Shown here: piece after piece, positions 44,701-53,608 of the stretch
Layout: the number at the start of each line of letters is the position of its first letter
Numbering within the stretch: position 1 is the stretch's first letter
Origin: Apostichopus japonicus
Taxonomy: Eukaryota > Echinodermata > Holothuroidea > Aspidochirotida > Stichopodidae
DNA: 64,000 nucleotides
NCBI RefSeq assembly: GCF_037975245.1
Contig: NC_092577.1
Span: 24,239,398 to 24,303,397, forward strand
Reading direction: 5' to 3'
The notes under the pieces: model-generated
What the model saw: only the letters and a program-made list of their open reading frames with translations
Told to the model about the DNA's origin: nothing
The model's database searches: none
Position numbers and translations under genes: made by a program

Positions 44701-44890
44701 TCACAGGTGAAGCCAGGTAGGGTTATGCTTTCATCCGGTACACTATCATTCAGGTTAGTCTCTGATAGTGTGATGACATCAAATGGCTTACTAGCCATAC
44801 TCAGTTTCAGTGTATCATAAGATGAGCGGATTCCCTGAATGTTCAAATGGCAGATTTTGAGTCCCCTGCTGTACCGTCATAAGAGTCAGT
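41772..44890 (-). mobile_element. L2/CR1-like LINE, near full ORF2
   Basis: The 3' end is an (AATAAAAA)n tail at 41,787-41,810, preceded by a 3' UTR with A-rich microsatellite (41,930-42,010) and a hairpin-like ACTGGTAAACCAGT. ORF2 fills 42,021-44,846. No ORF1 is present; the sequence beyond 44,880 is unrelated, so the copy is 5'-truncated just ahead of the endonuclease. I could not find a clear target duplication. Confidence 0.8.
42021..44846 (-). CDS. LINE ORF2: APE endonuclease and reverse transcriptase, intact frame
   Basis: 941 residues without a stop. Residues 1-215 form an APE endonuclease (HLNIQG just upstream, DVITLSETNLND, SVYRSPNSDF, LILGDFNLDLLP, TLLDHIYVN, SGLSDHRLIYAV-type end). 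From about 470 comes RT: NYRPISVLPVVSKILERVV, motif A GILFLDFKKAFDTVDHDIL, FGVPQGSIIGPLLFSIYIND, active site ILYADDTAVIY, then HVFRYLGVLLD and a C-terminal region with a WIPIEQR box. Catalytic residues look complete, so the protein could be active, but the copy lacks a 5' end. The frame opens a little before the first Met. Target-primed reverse transcription is the family mechanism. This is the youngest layer of the nest. Confidence 0.9.
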   Translation of the reverse strand: MNIQGIRSSYDTLKLSMASKPFDVITLSETNLNDSVPDESITLPGFTCERKDGTTSKSHGIATFISNTLVGRRRLDLEVDHLDCLWTEIILPKTRPILIGSVYRSPNSDFVYLNDILNNISNALDCNYETLILGDFNLDLLPTCKKGLTKDMHDYTRRNELSQMISEPTRVTLHSRTLLDHIYVNRKNYVTQSGVIPTGLSDHRLIYAVRRANKPKHIPRKITTRSFKRFHQEAFIDDISKIPFSCIEGLDDIDLMWYTWKTLFNEVSDAHAPLKTVTVKGEHTPWVTDEFISMTWERDHLKKVAEKHGSLDTWARYKKCRNKLNNLASQLKCEYFKTKIEDTKNDSSKLWSTLKEAMHSSKHHNIASIVDNGIVVNDKCEIANVFNNFFANIGSELASKFDSRPHTPSTNDTLCNFRFQTVSIDSIEKQLKGLSAGKATGLDNISARLLRLSASHIAPSLTYIINFSLSHGVFPSDWKTAKVSPVFKDGTRSQVDNYRPISVLPVVSKILERVVHDQLYQYLTSNKILNKWQSGFRPGYSTTTALSYVVDDILSNMDGACGRKNYTGILFLDFKKAFDTVDHDILLDKLRSYGVVDSALDWFGSYLAGRYQIVQIENQYSDMMGIAFGVPQGSIIGPLLFSIYINDLPSATSESQAILYADDTAVIYSSEKICEIQQVLSTDLILIGKWLVKNKLTLNVKKTKSMLFGTPTMMKRADPLILHYDSHDIEQVHVFRYLGVLLDSTLTFKDHLSMICKKISCRLGILGRVKKYLPHKYRIMVYNSLISPHFDYASCTWSNTCAKYKKCLVSLQGRAGRIILDLPRTAPTADVLSALSWIPIEQRWNYHRQVFMHKIHIAAAPDYLCDKYAHVSSSESATRASTSGGFCLSHSNTIWGRRRQTCHGVNQWNALPRHIRMCNNTDTFKNKLKCAIRNGLAFWNL

Positions 44891-45182
44891 CCAGAGAAAG
44901 CGGTACCACTAAGACAATCCAGCCCAAATTGCCCCTACGAAATGAATTTCGCACACCACCTTTAATCCTCTAATCTGTAAGTAAATTGAAGAACATTGAC
45001 CCATAGCCTGGGGAAATAATTAAGAATCTGTGACAGGAAGTACATCACACTGTGCACTAAGTCAGTACAGGAGTGGCTATTCTTATAACTGTTCGTAAGA
45101 ATAATTTCCGATTACGCATGCGCAGTTGCCATTTTTATGACAGGAGTACTATTTTTTACGACCAGGAGTAACAATAATTTCC

Positions 45183-45240
45183 GGTTAGGGTAAGTGTTAG
45201 GGTTAGGATTGGGGTTTAGGGTTAAAGTTAGGGTTACCCC
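45183..45240 (+). repeat. degenerate TTAGGG-type stretch
   Basis: GGTTAGGGTAAGTGTTAGGG, then TTAGGATTGGGGTTTAGGGT and TTAGGGTTA: about six degenerate telomere-like units in 58 bases, probably an interstitial telomeric-like repeat and not a chromosome end. Confidence 0.6.
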
Positions 45241-45299
45241 TACTACATGCGCAGTTGCTTTATTTACTTTACTGCGCTTGAATTCGCCTTTGTCGTAAG

Positions 45300-46030
45300 A
45301 ATAGTTTATAAATAATTGTTACGACTAGTCGTAAGATAAGCCATGGACTCCATCATTATAATTACATTCTGGGTATGAAGTAGGGCTAGTTCGGTCACAG
45401 ATTCTAAATTAGAGCCAGGTAGCCTAGCCCTATTTCTTCTGAGCATATTCAGGGTTTTATAGGCTTCATTTGTCAGTTTGCGGAACTGAATAGGCAGATA
45501 TGATCCCAAACCTAGGCCCGTAATTTAACATAGACCTAGCCTAGGCCTAAATAGCCTACTGACTGTGTCCAACTTAGCAGCTAAGGGCTAAATAGCTTAC
45601 CGTACTGACTGCGTCCAACTTAGCATTGTTGACTTAGTTGCAAGTTAGCAGACAGCACGTTAGGCTATCTGCATTCCGTTTTGTGTCAACGTGTAGCGTC
45701 AGTTAACGTTAGGCTATTTGCCGCCTTTTAGTTCAACAGTTCTGGCGTGACGGTCGCTAGTTCTAGGCCTATGTTCAATTTTCACGTCTAATATTTCACC
45801 CTATTAATCTAGGTAATGCAAAAATTAAGCAGACTGCAAAATACCTCTTCTTTTCCTTTCAATCTGACTGGTACAGAACGGTAAATCAGGAGGTGATGAT
45901 GACATTTAGGTAGGCACTGCAGGCGTACGACGTTCGCGTGTCGCGCTCGTGGTGTCAGCCTCAATCCACCAATCATATAGCAATACGTCTGAAGAAGGCG
46001 TGGCTTAATTCGTGACATCATTTGCTATCA
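45300..46030. other. gap without a gene
   Basis: TAGGCCTA-rich sequence inside the insert. AGCTAAGGGCTAAATAGC-like and CTGACTG(T/C)GTCCAACTTAGC words occur twice (45,558-45,625). No coding content. Confidence 0.4.
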
Positions 46031-46752
46031 ACACTTGGGTGCTAATACTACTTGGGCCGTGATGTTAATATTAATATACCACAAAGACGCTGGTGTTGAT
46101 AAAAACATTTGAGGCATACGTCGAGCTCAATATCGTTACGCGATCACAACTTTGGAAACACATGGCAGTGTTTATAGAACTGGATTAACACCAATAGCCA
46201 ATGCGCACTACCATGCGGGACGATGCTATTGAACGGAATGTTTAGAAAATAACACACCAACGCGTTTTCAAAAGACGTTTCTTTTTAGAGTGAGAGTAAT
46301 AGAAGAGTAATATGACCTTACATGCACGTGTTCATACCCTAAAGGAATAACGCGGCTCGCGCGAAAGTGCAATTTGGACTCATGTGAGGTCACATTCCAG
46401 ATACAACTAATAAAAGTAAAAACAACTTACGGTGCCGTACATAGATATAAATACATGAAAACAATCCAAGTGAATCAAAACATAACACTCTTGATGTAAC
46501 ACAGAGATCCAAACCACAAAATAAATTGATAGGAAGTCCGCATCAAAATATGAAATGTCCACAAGATTTCCAAAGTAAAAAGATATCATAACGAAACCGG
46601 ATGTCCGCATCAAAAGGTGAAATGTTCATAGTAATAAGGTGAAATGTCCATAATAATAAGGTGAAATGTCCATAATATTTTCACAGTAAAAATGTATAAT
46701 AAAGAAACACGTTATTTAACACAAAAGTCCTGATCGAGGACATCTCTATGGA

Positions 46753-47547
46753 TTAACGGTAAGTCAACAGTTCCCTGGTCTGTGGGGGCAATTCGAATCC
46801 CTCCTTCTCCGTTGTAAGCACTGTACCATCTGGGTATTGGACCGTATGTTTTTCCTTCCTGTAAATAACTCCCAGACCAAGGTTTTTTACTTCCGCGTTG
46901 ATGATGAGTGGAATCCTTGAAGTAACCATCAGGTTCCGCAGACGGGTCAGTTCTTTATCATCCAGAGTTGAATCCGACGATGCTGTTGAAGGGGTTGATG
47001 TTGAAGTGGTTGGGGAAGGTGTAGAGCTATCCTCAATGGGTGATGTCAGGGGGGTTGGCGCTCGTCTACCACTGGGTCCAAACGAAAGGTCGATAGGTCC
47101 GCAGTCTACCGTTGAGGCGGGGGCGTTCTCACACGACTGGTCGCTCGCTTCGATGAGGGCAGCTAACGGATCGAAAGGTGACGGGGGTAGATCCTCGGTG
47201 CCAAAATCCAAAGAAATATCATTAAGCCACTCATTGTTATCCGGTGTCACAGCAGGACTCGACTTTGAATTGGCAATCTGTGGTCCAGTTGATTGTGGCA
47301 CAATAGGAGCTACCGGTCCTGGCCTCCTTAAACCAAAACGCCTTCCTCGTCTACCCCTAAATTCACAGTTTGGGTGATGACTGCGAAGCTGCTTCCATGA
47401 AAAAAATAATCGCCCGCACGAAAAACAATCTACTTGTGGTCTACCAATACCACGCCCGAATGGAAGGTTTGCGGACATTGCTCTATCTTTACAATAAAAA
47501 CAATAAAGCAGTAAAAATGAAATATGTTTCCTATGTTCTGACAACAC
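46753..47547 (-). CDS. accessory zinc-finger ORF downstream of gypsy pol
   Basis: 264 residues; MSANLPFGRG (about 24 residues in) is the more likely start. An N-terminal C2HC-type finger, CFSCGRLFFSWKQLRSHHPN followed by C, is followed by a very basic box (FRGRRGRRFGLRRPG), a Ser/Thr/Pro-rich linker (TPSPTTSTSTPSTASS) and a conserved-looking C-terminus (RIPLIINAEVKNLGLGVIYR, then EGFELPPQTRELLTYR). There is no signal peptide or membrane helix, so it is not an envelope gene although it sits in that position, about 100 bases after the integrase stop. It is intact while pol carries frameshifts. Nuclear import, RNA binding or transcription control are possible roles; function unknown. Confidence 0.75.
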   Translation of the reverse strand: MLSEHRKHISFLLLYCFYCKDRAMSANLPFGRGIGRPQVDCFSCGRLFFSWKQLRSHHPNCEFRGRRGRRFGLRRPGPVAPIVPQSTGPQIANSKSSPAVTPDNNEWLNDISLDFGTEDLPPSPFDPLAALIEASDQSCENAPASTVDCGPIDLSFGPSGRRAPTPLTSPIEDSSTPSPTTSTSTPSTASSDSTLDDKELTRLRNLMVTSRIPLIINAEVKNLGLGVIYRKEKHTVQYPDGTVLTTEKEGFELPPQTRELLTYR

Positions 47548-47644
47548 CGGTTCTGGAAGCAGAGTAAGCGTCAGTGGAGAATCAGGGCTTCACCCACTAA
47601 TAGAGCGAACGTTTACCAGTCCCGGGTCAGAACTAAATATAACT

Positions 47645-49620
47645 CTACTCGTTGCTTACGTAACGCTTACGTAACCACGAGGCCTCACCAACTCTGTTGG
47701 TCTCAACACTCTCTCCAGATGCTAAGCACAATTTAAGACGATCGTGGTGAACGACCTTCGGCCTCGATCGTTCCGACTGTTTTATACGATAAGTTACATC
47801 GGATAACTTATTAACTATTAAATATGGGCCTTCCCAATATCTTTGCAACTTAGGAGACAGTCCTTTTTTCTTACTGGGGTTATACAGCCAAACTTGATCA
47901 CCGACGTTATAATTTTTGGCATTGCTAAGCCTATCATAGGACTTCTTCTGCCTTTCAACTGACGCATTTGTTTCGATTTTAGCCATTTCATGAACTGTCC
48001 TAAGTTTTTCTTCCAATTTACTTACATAGCTAATACTTGAACTAATTTCAACATGGGGAGGGGGTACCAGGAGATCAACTGGGAGGTTCATCTCCCTTCC
48101 TAACATCATTACACTGGGTGTCTCTCCCGTGGTCTCGTGAACAGAGGAGCGGTACGCCATGGTAACATGGGGCAACCATTCATCCCAATCACGTTGGTTT
48201 TCCGAAACAACGGCCGATAACATTGCCTCTAAGGTTCTGTTAAAACGCTCCACCATGCCATCAGATTGGGGGTGAAAGGCTGTGGTACGAGTTTTATCAA
48301 TACCAAGGAGCTGTGCTAATTCTTTAAACAAACTTGACTCGAAATTTCGGCCCTGGTCAGTATGCAACTGTAGGGGAACACCGAACCTCAACACAAACTG
48401 TTCTACAAAGACTCTGGCCACAGTAACTGCCTCCTGGTTTGGGATCGCATAAGCCTCGGTCCACTTAGTAAAGTAGTCCGCTACACACAAAATATATCTA
48501 TTTCCCGTGTCGGTAACTGGTAAGGGTCCCAATATATCCATGGCCACTCTTTCCATGGGGGCTCCTACCACGTACTTTTGCATACGTGCTCTAAGAGATT
48601 TAATTGGACCCTTCCTTGAAGAGCATTTTTCACATTGCCGACACCATCTCTCTATATCCTTATGATATCCAGCCCAGTAAAATCTAGATTGGACTCTCCT
48701 CATAGTTTTCTTAACACCTAGGTGACCAGCTGTGGCATTACTATGTAACAAAGACATTACCTCATTACGCATGCTTCTAGCCACCACTAATTTCCAGGAG
48801 ATCTCATTCCCCGAGTCAGATTCCCATTTTCGATAAAGAATACCGTTTCTGAGACATAAGACCTTCCACATACCCCAGTAAGTTTTGAAAGTCTTGTTCT
48901 CAGCTGAAATCAGCGACCACTGCGGCTTTTCTTTGGAAATAACCATCCAGCCTATGATTCGACTGATGTCGTTATCACCCTGCTGCGCCTTCCTAATGTC
49001 TTCTACAGACCACTGGTCCACCCAAGCACCATCTAGCTCTAGCCTGGGAGCAACTATCTCTGGCACAACCTGTCCATTATCTTTTCCACTTTGAGTTGGA
49101 CTTTCTACTGATGTAGCTGGTTCCATCCCCTTCTCAGCATCTGTCCTAATTTCGCCCAGCCTATCAGTTTGACTCCCACCCTGTTTAGTTTTACTACGGG
49201 TTACCACCGTACATACGTGGGTGTCAAGGGTACCCCCACTTTCACTAAGTTGTTGTCCAGTAAGATTCCCCCCAGTATCTTCTACTGTACTTAATTCCGT
49301 TTCCTCTAAACGGAGGCAATACCTACAGTCTACGCACGGGCGTCGGGAAAGCGCATCTGCATTCCCGTGTTTACTTCCTGGACGGTGCTGAATTTCGTAG
49401 TTATAAGTGCCCAGCATTTCAAGCCATCGCGCAATCTGCCCCTCGGGTTGTTTAAAATTAAGTAACCACCTCAAAGCACCATGGTCAGTTCGCACAAGAA
49501 ATTCAGCACCGTACAGATAATGGTGAAAGTGTTTAATTGATGCTACTATAGCGTACAACTCTTTTCTTGTTACGCAATACCTTCGTTCAGCCTTACTAAA
49601 CGATTTACTAAAATATGCGA
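47645..49620 (-). CDS. pol: gypsy pol: RNase H end and integrase
   Basis: The frame starts just upstream of LYAIVASIKHFHHYLYG, a part of RNase H, with TDHGALRWLLNFKQPEGQIA and HGNADALSRRPC. Integrase follows: zinc domain (HLGVKKTMRRVQ, WYxx-type CRQCEKC), core with ILCVADYFTKWTEAY (first Asp), LHTDQGRNFES (second Asp) and FHPQSDGMVERFNR (Glu), then a GPY/F-like C-terminal domain (DQVWLYNPSKKKGLSPKLQR, YWEGPYLIV). No chromodomain is evident. All integrase catalytic residues are present. A one-base deletion relative to the preceding RT frame lies near 49,632. Confidence 0.9.
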
Positions 49621-50502
49621 TTACTCTTTCTTCTCCTCCTGGATTTGAGAGAGAACACTACCCAAGCTTTCATTGCTTGCATCTGTGTCAAGAATATACT
49701 TATCACTGGGGGTGGGGAAGGCTAATATAGGAGTAGAGGTTAGGGCTACCTTCAAGGCGTTAAATGCTTCTTCGCATTCCTCATTCCACAGAAATCGTTT
49801 TCCCTTTTCTGTCAAACGATGTAAAGGACGTGCAATAAGAGTGAAGTTTTTAACAAACTTCCTGTAATAAGAACATAAACCTACAAATCCTCTCACGTCA
49901 CGAACACAATTTGGCCTTGGCCAATTTTTAACAACAGCCACCTTTGACGGATCAGTCGAAACTCCGTCCTTGCTAACTACGTGTCCAAGAAACTCCACTT
50001 TTTGTTTGAAAAGAAAACATTTCTTAGGCGACAGTTTCAGTCCCGCTAATTTGAACCTCGTAAAAACATCATCTATGGCAGCAATGTGTTCCTCGAAATT
50101 CTTTCCAAAAATAATTACATCGTCTAGATAGACTAAACATGTTTGCCACTGCAAACCAGATAAAATTTTCTCCATCAATCTTTCAAAGGTGGCTGGTGCA
50201 TTGCAAAGCCCGAACGGCATGACACAAAATTGATATAGACCACTGTGGGTGATAAAAGCGGTCTTTTCCCTATCAGACTCGTCCATTTCGACCTGCCAGT
50301 AGCCACTCGCTAGGTCGAGGGTCGTAAACCAAGTGGAGCCATTAAGACTATCTAAGGAGTCATCGATTCTAGGGATCGGGTAGCTATCTTTAGTGGTAAT
50401 ATCGTTAAGCCTACGATAATCTACACAAAAACGAGTTGATCCATCTTTCTTTTTAACTAAAACAACTGGAGACGCCCATGGGCTAGATGAAGGTTCAATC
50501 AC
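49621..50502 (-). CDS. pol: gypsy pol: reverse transcriptase and RNase H start
   Basis: 293 residues: PSSSPWASPVVLVKKKDGST, DYRRLNDITTKDSYPIPRID, motif A TTLDLASGYWQVEMD, TAFITHSGLYQFCVMPFGLC, active site LVYLDDVIIFG, VEFLGHVVSKDGV, CSYYRKFVKNFT and RNase H start DTDASNESLGSVLSQ. All RT motifs are complete. The frame is offset by one base from the protease frame because a G-run near 50,505 has one base fewer than the frame needs, and it ends at QEEKKE because of a second one-base loss near 49,632. Confidence 0.9.
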   Translation of the reverse strand: MIEPSSSPWASPVVLVKKKDGSTRFCVDYRRLNDITTKDSYPIPRIDDSLDSLNGSTWFTTLDLASGYWQVEMDESDREKTAFITHSGLYQFCVMPFGLCNAPATFERLMEKILSGLQWQTCLVYLDDVIIFGKNFEEHIAAIDDVFTRFKLAGLKLSPKKCFLFKQKVEFLGHVVSKDGVSTDPSKVAVVKNWPRPNCVRDVRGFVGLCSYYRKFVKNFTLIARPLHRLTEKGKRFLWNEECEEAFNALKVALTSTPILAFPTPSDKYILDTDASNESLGSVLSQIQEEKKE

Positions 50503-51563
50503 CCCCGTCTTAACATATCTGAAACCTCGTTAGCCGCATCCTCTCTTTTATTCAGAGGCAGTCTCCTAGCATGTTGTTTAATAGGGGCCACCTCTTTAGT
50601 TGGAATTTTGTGTTTCACAATATCAGTCCTTCCTAAATCCTCCTTACATTTTGCAAAAATACTCTCATGCTTCAGAAGAAGCCTCCTAACTAAAGCTTTT
50701 TGATTTTCATCAAGTGATCCCTCCAAAGAGTTGTACAGCCCTAAAATGTGATGTGGTAAGTCAGTGACTCCCCCACCCTCATTGGAAGTGTCACCCTCCG
50801 TGTTTTGTACCGATAAAACTTCCTCTACAGGCTCACACGTGGCCGCCGTAACTCCTTCATACACCGTGACCGGCACTGAATCTACATTAATCATGCGGAT
50901 TGGTATCACGTGACTCTGGGAATTAACCACAGCTTTAGCTACCATAATCGAGTGTTTCTTTACAAAATTTTCACAAGGCTCTACAATAAACTCTGTTCCG
51001 TCTAATTTATTGGCAAGTTTACCCGGTACTACAATTTCCTGGCCTGGACTTATGCAGACTGTCTCAGCTACCGTGATTCTATTCACAACGTTACTAGGGG
51101 CATTCAGTCTCTCGTTGCCGAAACATTGAACCATAATATTCCCAATTTTTATCTGACCAAGGCCTAGATCTATTTGGCACTTGTATTTTGCGAGGAAATC
51201 ACACCCTAATATGAAATCAGTAGATATGTCTGCAACCCACACCGGGTGGCTGGCCGAAAAATCTCCCATCTTCAATGAAAAATTACCACAACCGAACAAC
51301 GGTATACTTCGATCATCGGCCATAACCAAGTCCTCTCCAGTTCTCTCTAACTTTGGCCGTGCACTCTGAACAATTTCCTGATACATACTACGTTTCACCA
51401 CACAAATATTTGCACCCGTATCAATCAAGCTATCTAAAGTCCTACCATGGATTTGTATTCTTGCGTACAATCCATCTCTATTATTCTTTTCACTAAGTGA
51501 CGTAACAAAGGGCCTTTTGGGACCACTAGCCGACTCATGGCCCGCTGAACCGGCTTTTACTAG
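50499..51563 (-). CDS. pro: gypsy pol: aspartic protease and RT N-terminus, reached by -1 frameshift
   Basis: The frame overlaps the gag end and opens through KLVKAGSAGHE before the protease, LYARIQIHGRTLDSLIDTGA, with the catalytic D-T-G (about 51,430), NICVVKRS and FILGCDFLAKYKCQIDLGLG. A linker with LEGSLDENQKALVRRLLLKH leads into the RT start (TDIVKHKIPTKEVAPIKQHA). There is no good ATG; the product is expected as a gag-pro-pol fusion through the slippery site at 51,563-51,569. It ends after DMLRRG at the G-run frameshift. Confidence 0.88.
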   Translation of the reverse strand, partial: LVKAGSAGHESASGPKRPFVTSLSEKNNRDGLYARIQIHGRTLDSLIDTGANICVVKRSMYQEIVQSARPKLERTGEDLVMADDRSIPLFGCGNFSLKMGDFSASHPVWVADISTDFILGCDFLAKYKCQIDLGLGQIKIGNIMVQCFGNERLNAPSNVVNRITVAETVCISPGQEIVVPGKLANKLDGTEFIVEPCENFVKKHSIMVAKAVVNSQSHVIPIRMINVDSVPVTVYEGVTAATCEPVEEVLSVQNTEGDTSNEGGGVTDLPHHILGLYNSLEGSLDENQKALVRRLLLKHESIFAKCKEDLGRTDIVKHKIPTKEVAPIKQHARRLPLNKREDAANEVSDMLRRG

Positions 51564-51569
51564 TTTCCC
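51522..51569 (-). promoter_or_regulatory. -1 programmed ribosomal frameshift signal (gag to pro)
   Basis: On the element strand the gag frame ends G-GGA-AAC-TAG. GGGAAAC (51,569-51,563) is a standard X-XXY-YYZ slippery heptamer. Seven bases later comes AGCCG, which can pair with CGGCT, and GGGCCA in the loop can pair with TGGTCCC just after, an H-type pseudoknot-like arrangement. The protease frame is in the -1 frame and open upstream to this point. The site and frames are seen directly; the pseudoknot is inferred from pairing by eye. Confidence 0.8.
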
Positions 51570-53590
51570 GAGTTATGACTTGTCCCATTGTTATCATATA
51601 CTTTTGGTTTTGGACAATCACGAGCAAAATGCCCAACTTCTTTGCAGTTGTAACATTTGTTGTCCCTGATCATATTCTTACCCTCTCTTTTACGAGGCTT
51701 TTCCGAATTCCCGTGGCTCTTCTCTAACGATTTAAAACATTCCTGAATTTTAGCTACCATTTTCTCTACAACTTGATCTAAATTACTGTGTACCTCTTTC
51801 GCCAGTTTCTGGTCAGTATCAGGGGGGCCTGACACAGGTCTAACTAACCTTCTACTATTTCTCTGATTTTCAGCCTGTTGAAACGTTTCAAATTCAATAG
51901 CTGTTTTTACTGCGCTGTCCAAACATTTTGGGCGAGACTGATATATTCCCCATCGCATGTCAGTATCAGCCAGCGCATCAATAAAATGATCTTTTGCCAA
52001 GGTCTCTTGTAGATCATACTTAGCTTCAGGGTTGGCTAATTTAACCAATCTCCGGACTGACTGCGCTAATTCTGGAAGGTTTTCACCTTTCTTTCTTTGT
52101 TTGTTCTTTAACTGAGCACGGAATAATTCCGTTTGATTTTGTGACCCAAAACGTTTGGACAGGGCGGCAACAAGCGAATCGTAATTACGACGCATCGAGG
52201 TATCAAGGTCGCCTAATACTGACAGTGCTTCACCTCTTAAGGAAGTGGCAAGATGCATTCCTTTAGAAAGGGGATCCCATCTATTCATTTCTGCTATCAA
52301 TTCAAACTGTACAATGTAATCATTCCACTCACTACTCCCGTCAAATGCTACGGGGCGTACTTCCGTTCTCTTTGGGTATATACGGGAATCTGAGGGAGGT
52401 TCAGGCAAATCATTAGAATGGTATCTAACGGGCGGGGAATATTCCCCCAACTGCACATTTCTATCCGAGTTGTTGATAACTTGCCTATCATTCAGTTGAT
52501 CATCTTCAATTCTCCTATAACTTCTACCAGCCTCCCTATTCACATAATGGCCAGCTCCATGGCGACTTACGGAGGGACGGTGGTCCAAGTCGTAACCATA
52601 ATTATTACATTTACGCCATTCGCCTACACTAGGATAACGTTTCTTATCGTCTGCTCTATCTAACCCTTCTAGAACTGACCTAGAATTACCTGCACCACTG
52701 ATCAAATATTTATCTCTATACACTGTATCCTCACTAGGGTAACGGATCCTAGAGAGGGAATCACCCCTCGAAATTCCACTTGGCCCCAGGCCAGTTACAC
52801 CACCCCGTGGCATACTGTCAGTCCCAGACTGACGAATTTCGTAACGCGCAGCCCTTGGCTGCAAGTCCTCCACCCCATATTGGGTCGCATTTCTTGTATC
52901 AATTTCCCTGGAACCTCGTCCAGGTACGCCCCCTAATGGCATATGATCAGCCCTAGACTGATATAAATTGTACCCTGCAGTCCCTGGCTGCGAATGCCTG
53001 ACCCCCATATGGGCGGGACTTGACGTGTCCCTTTCTCTATCCGATAAACCATCACCAAAATTGATCAACGGTGCATTCTCCCTATTAGACACAGTTCTAC
53101 TGAAACCATTTCCCAGATCAAGTTTAACTACACTATTTGAAATAAAATTACGAGGGCATTCAGTAGGGGGCACATTTGCCCTCCTCTCACTCACACCATC
53201 GTCCACATGCCGGGGCTGCTGTTTTCTTTCTCTCTCCTCAAAATCACGAGAAACCCTCATACGTATGTCACCCGTCACAGCCCCGAAGCTTGCTTCGCTA
53301 TAACGCTTAGGCCCATTTAAGTAATGATTACGAGAATTTGAAAAATACTCACGTGGTAGCGTACTGCCATCCAAGCCGCCGTCACTAGGGACGCACTCAT
53401 CTACCACCATCCAATCCTGATTACACAAAACATTCCCATTCTGAATCTCACTAAGTGTGGGTTCTTCGCGAACTCTGTTTTCAAACTGTGAGCCCGAACA
53501 GGGTGCAACACTCTGTTCCCTACAGGAAACCAGTTCCTGCCTTGACACACAGGTGTCCGAATCAAAGCTAATTAAATCATTCATGCTCAA
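51560..53590 (-). CDS. gag: gypsy gag polyprotein
   Basis: 676 residues, intact. The first 380 are hydrophilic with repeated RG-rich phrases (MPLGGVPGRGSREIDTRNAT and MPRGGVTGLGPSGISRG, an internal duplication). A retrotransposon gag capsid-like region at about 400-560 includes VRPVAFDGSSEWNDYIVQFE and LRGEALSVLGDL. Then come a basic segment (KPRKREGKN) and a single CCHC knuckle (CYNCKEVGHFARDC, about 646-659) for RNA binding. The start at 53,590 is the first ATG after the primer-binding site, about 30 bases from the LTR. The stop TAG (51,562-51,560) directly follows the slippery heptamer. Gag forms the particle around element RNA. Confidence 0.9.
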   Translation of the reverse strand: MSMNDLISFDSDTCVSRQELVSCREQSVAPCSGSQFENRVREEPTLSEIQNGNVLCNQDWMVVDECVPSDGGLDGSTLPREYFSNSRNHYLNGPKRYSEASFGAVTGDIRMRVSRDFEERERKQQPRHVDDGVSERRANVPPTECPRNFISNSVVKLDLGNGFSRTVSNRENAPLINFGDGLSDRERDTSSPAHMGVRHSQPGTAGYNLYQSRADHMPLGGVPGRGSREIDTRNATQYGVEDLQPRAARYEIRQSGTDSMPRGGVTGLGPSGISRGDSLSRIRYPSEDTVYRDKYLISGAGNSRSVLEGLDRADDKKRYPSVGEWRKCNNYGYDLDHRPSVSRHGAGHYVNREAGRSYRRIEDDQLNDRQVINNSDRNVQLGEYSPPVRYHSNDLPEPPSDSRIYPKRTEVRPVAFDGSSEWNDYIVQFELIAEMNRWDPLSKGMHLATSLRGEALSVLGDLDTSMRRNYDSLVAALSKRFGSQNQTELFRAQLKNKQRKKGENLPELAQSVRRLVKLANPEAKYDLQETLAKDHFIDALADTDMRWGIYQSRPKCLDSAVKTAIEFETFQQAENQRNSRRLVRPVSGPPDTDQKLAKEVHSNLDQVVEKMVAKIQECFKSLEKSHGNSEKPRKREGKNMIRDNKCYNCKEVGHFARDCPKPKVYDNNGTSHNSGN

Positions 53591-53608
53591 CAGAAAACAG
53601 AATCCGAC

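Larger units (their letters stand above)
34842..46290 (-). mobile_element. ~11.4-kb DNA-transposon-like insert with TTAACAC-rich ends
   Basis: The left end begins CACTCTAACAAATGGTGTTA and the right end, reverse-complemented, CACTCTAAAAAGAAACG. Both are followed by subterminal repeats of GTGTTAA/TTAACAC and AACGCG(T/C) type (34,850-35,060; 46,030-46,280). It lies between the gypsy zinc-finger ORF and the polypurine tract, where nothing of this size belongs. It holds a spliced C2H2/SAMD3-like gene, an RT fragment and an L2/CR1-like LINE. No target duplication longer than AG could be resolved at these borders, so the exact ends and the superfamily are uncertain. Confidence 0.5.

Noticed and set aside
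45183-45240. Chromosome end (telomere)
   Set aside because: The repeats are few, degenerate and surrounded by transposon sequence.
46753-47547. Envelope gene of the gypsy element
   Set aside because: No signal peptide, membrane helix or cleavage site; the zinc finger and basic box point elsewhere.
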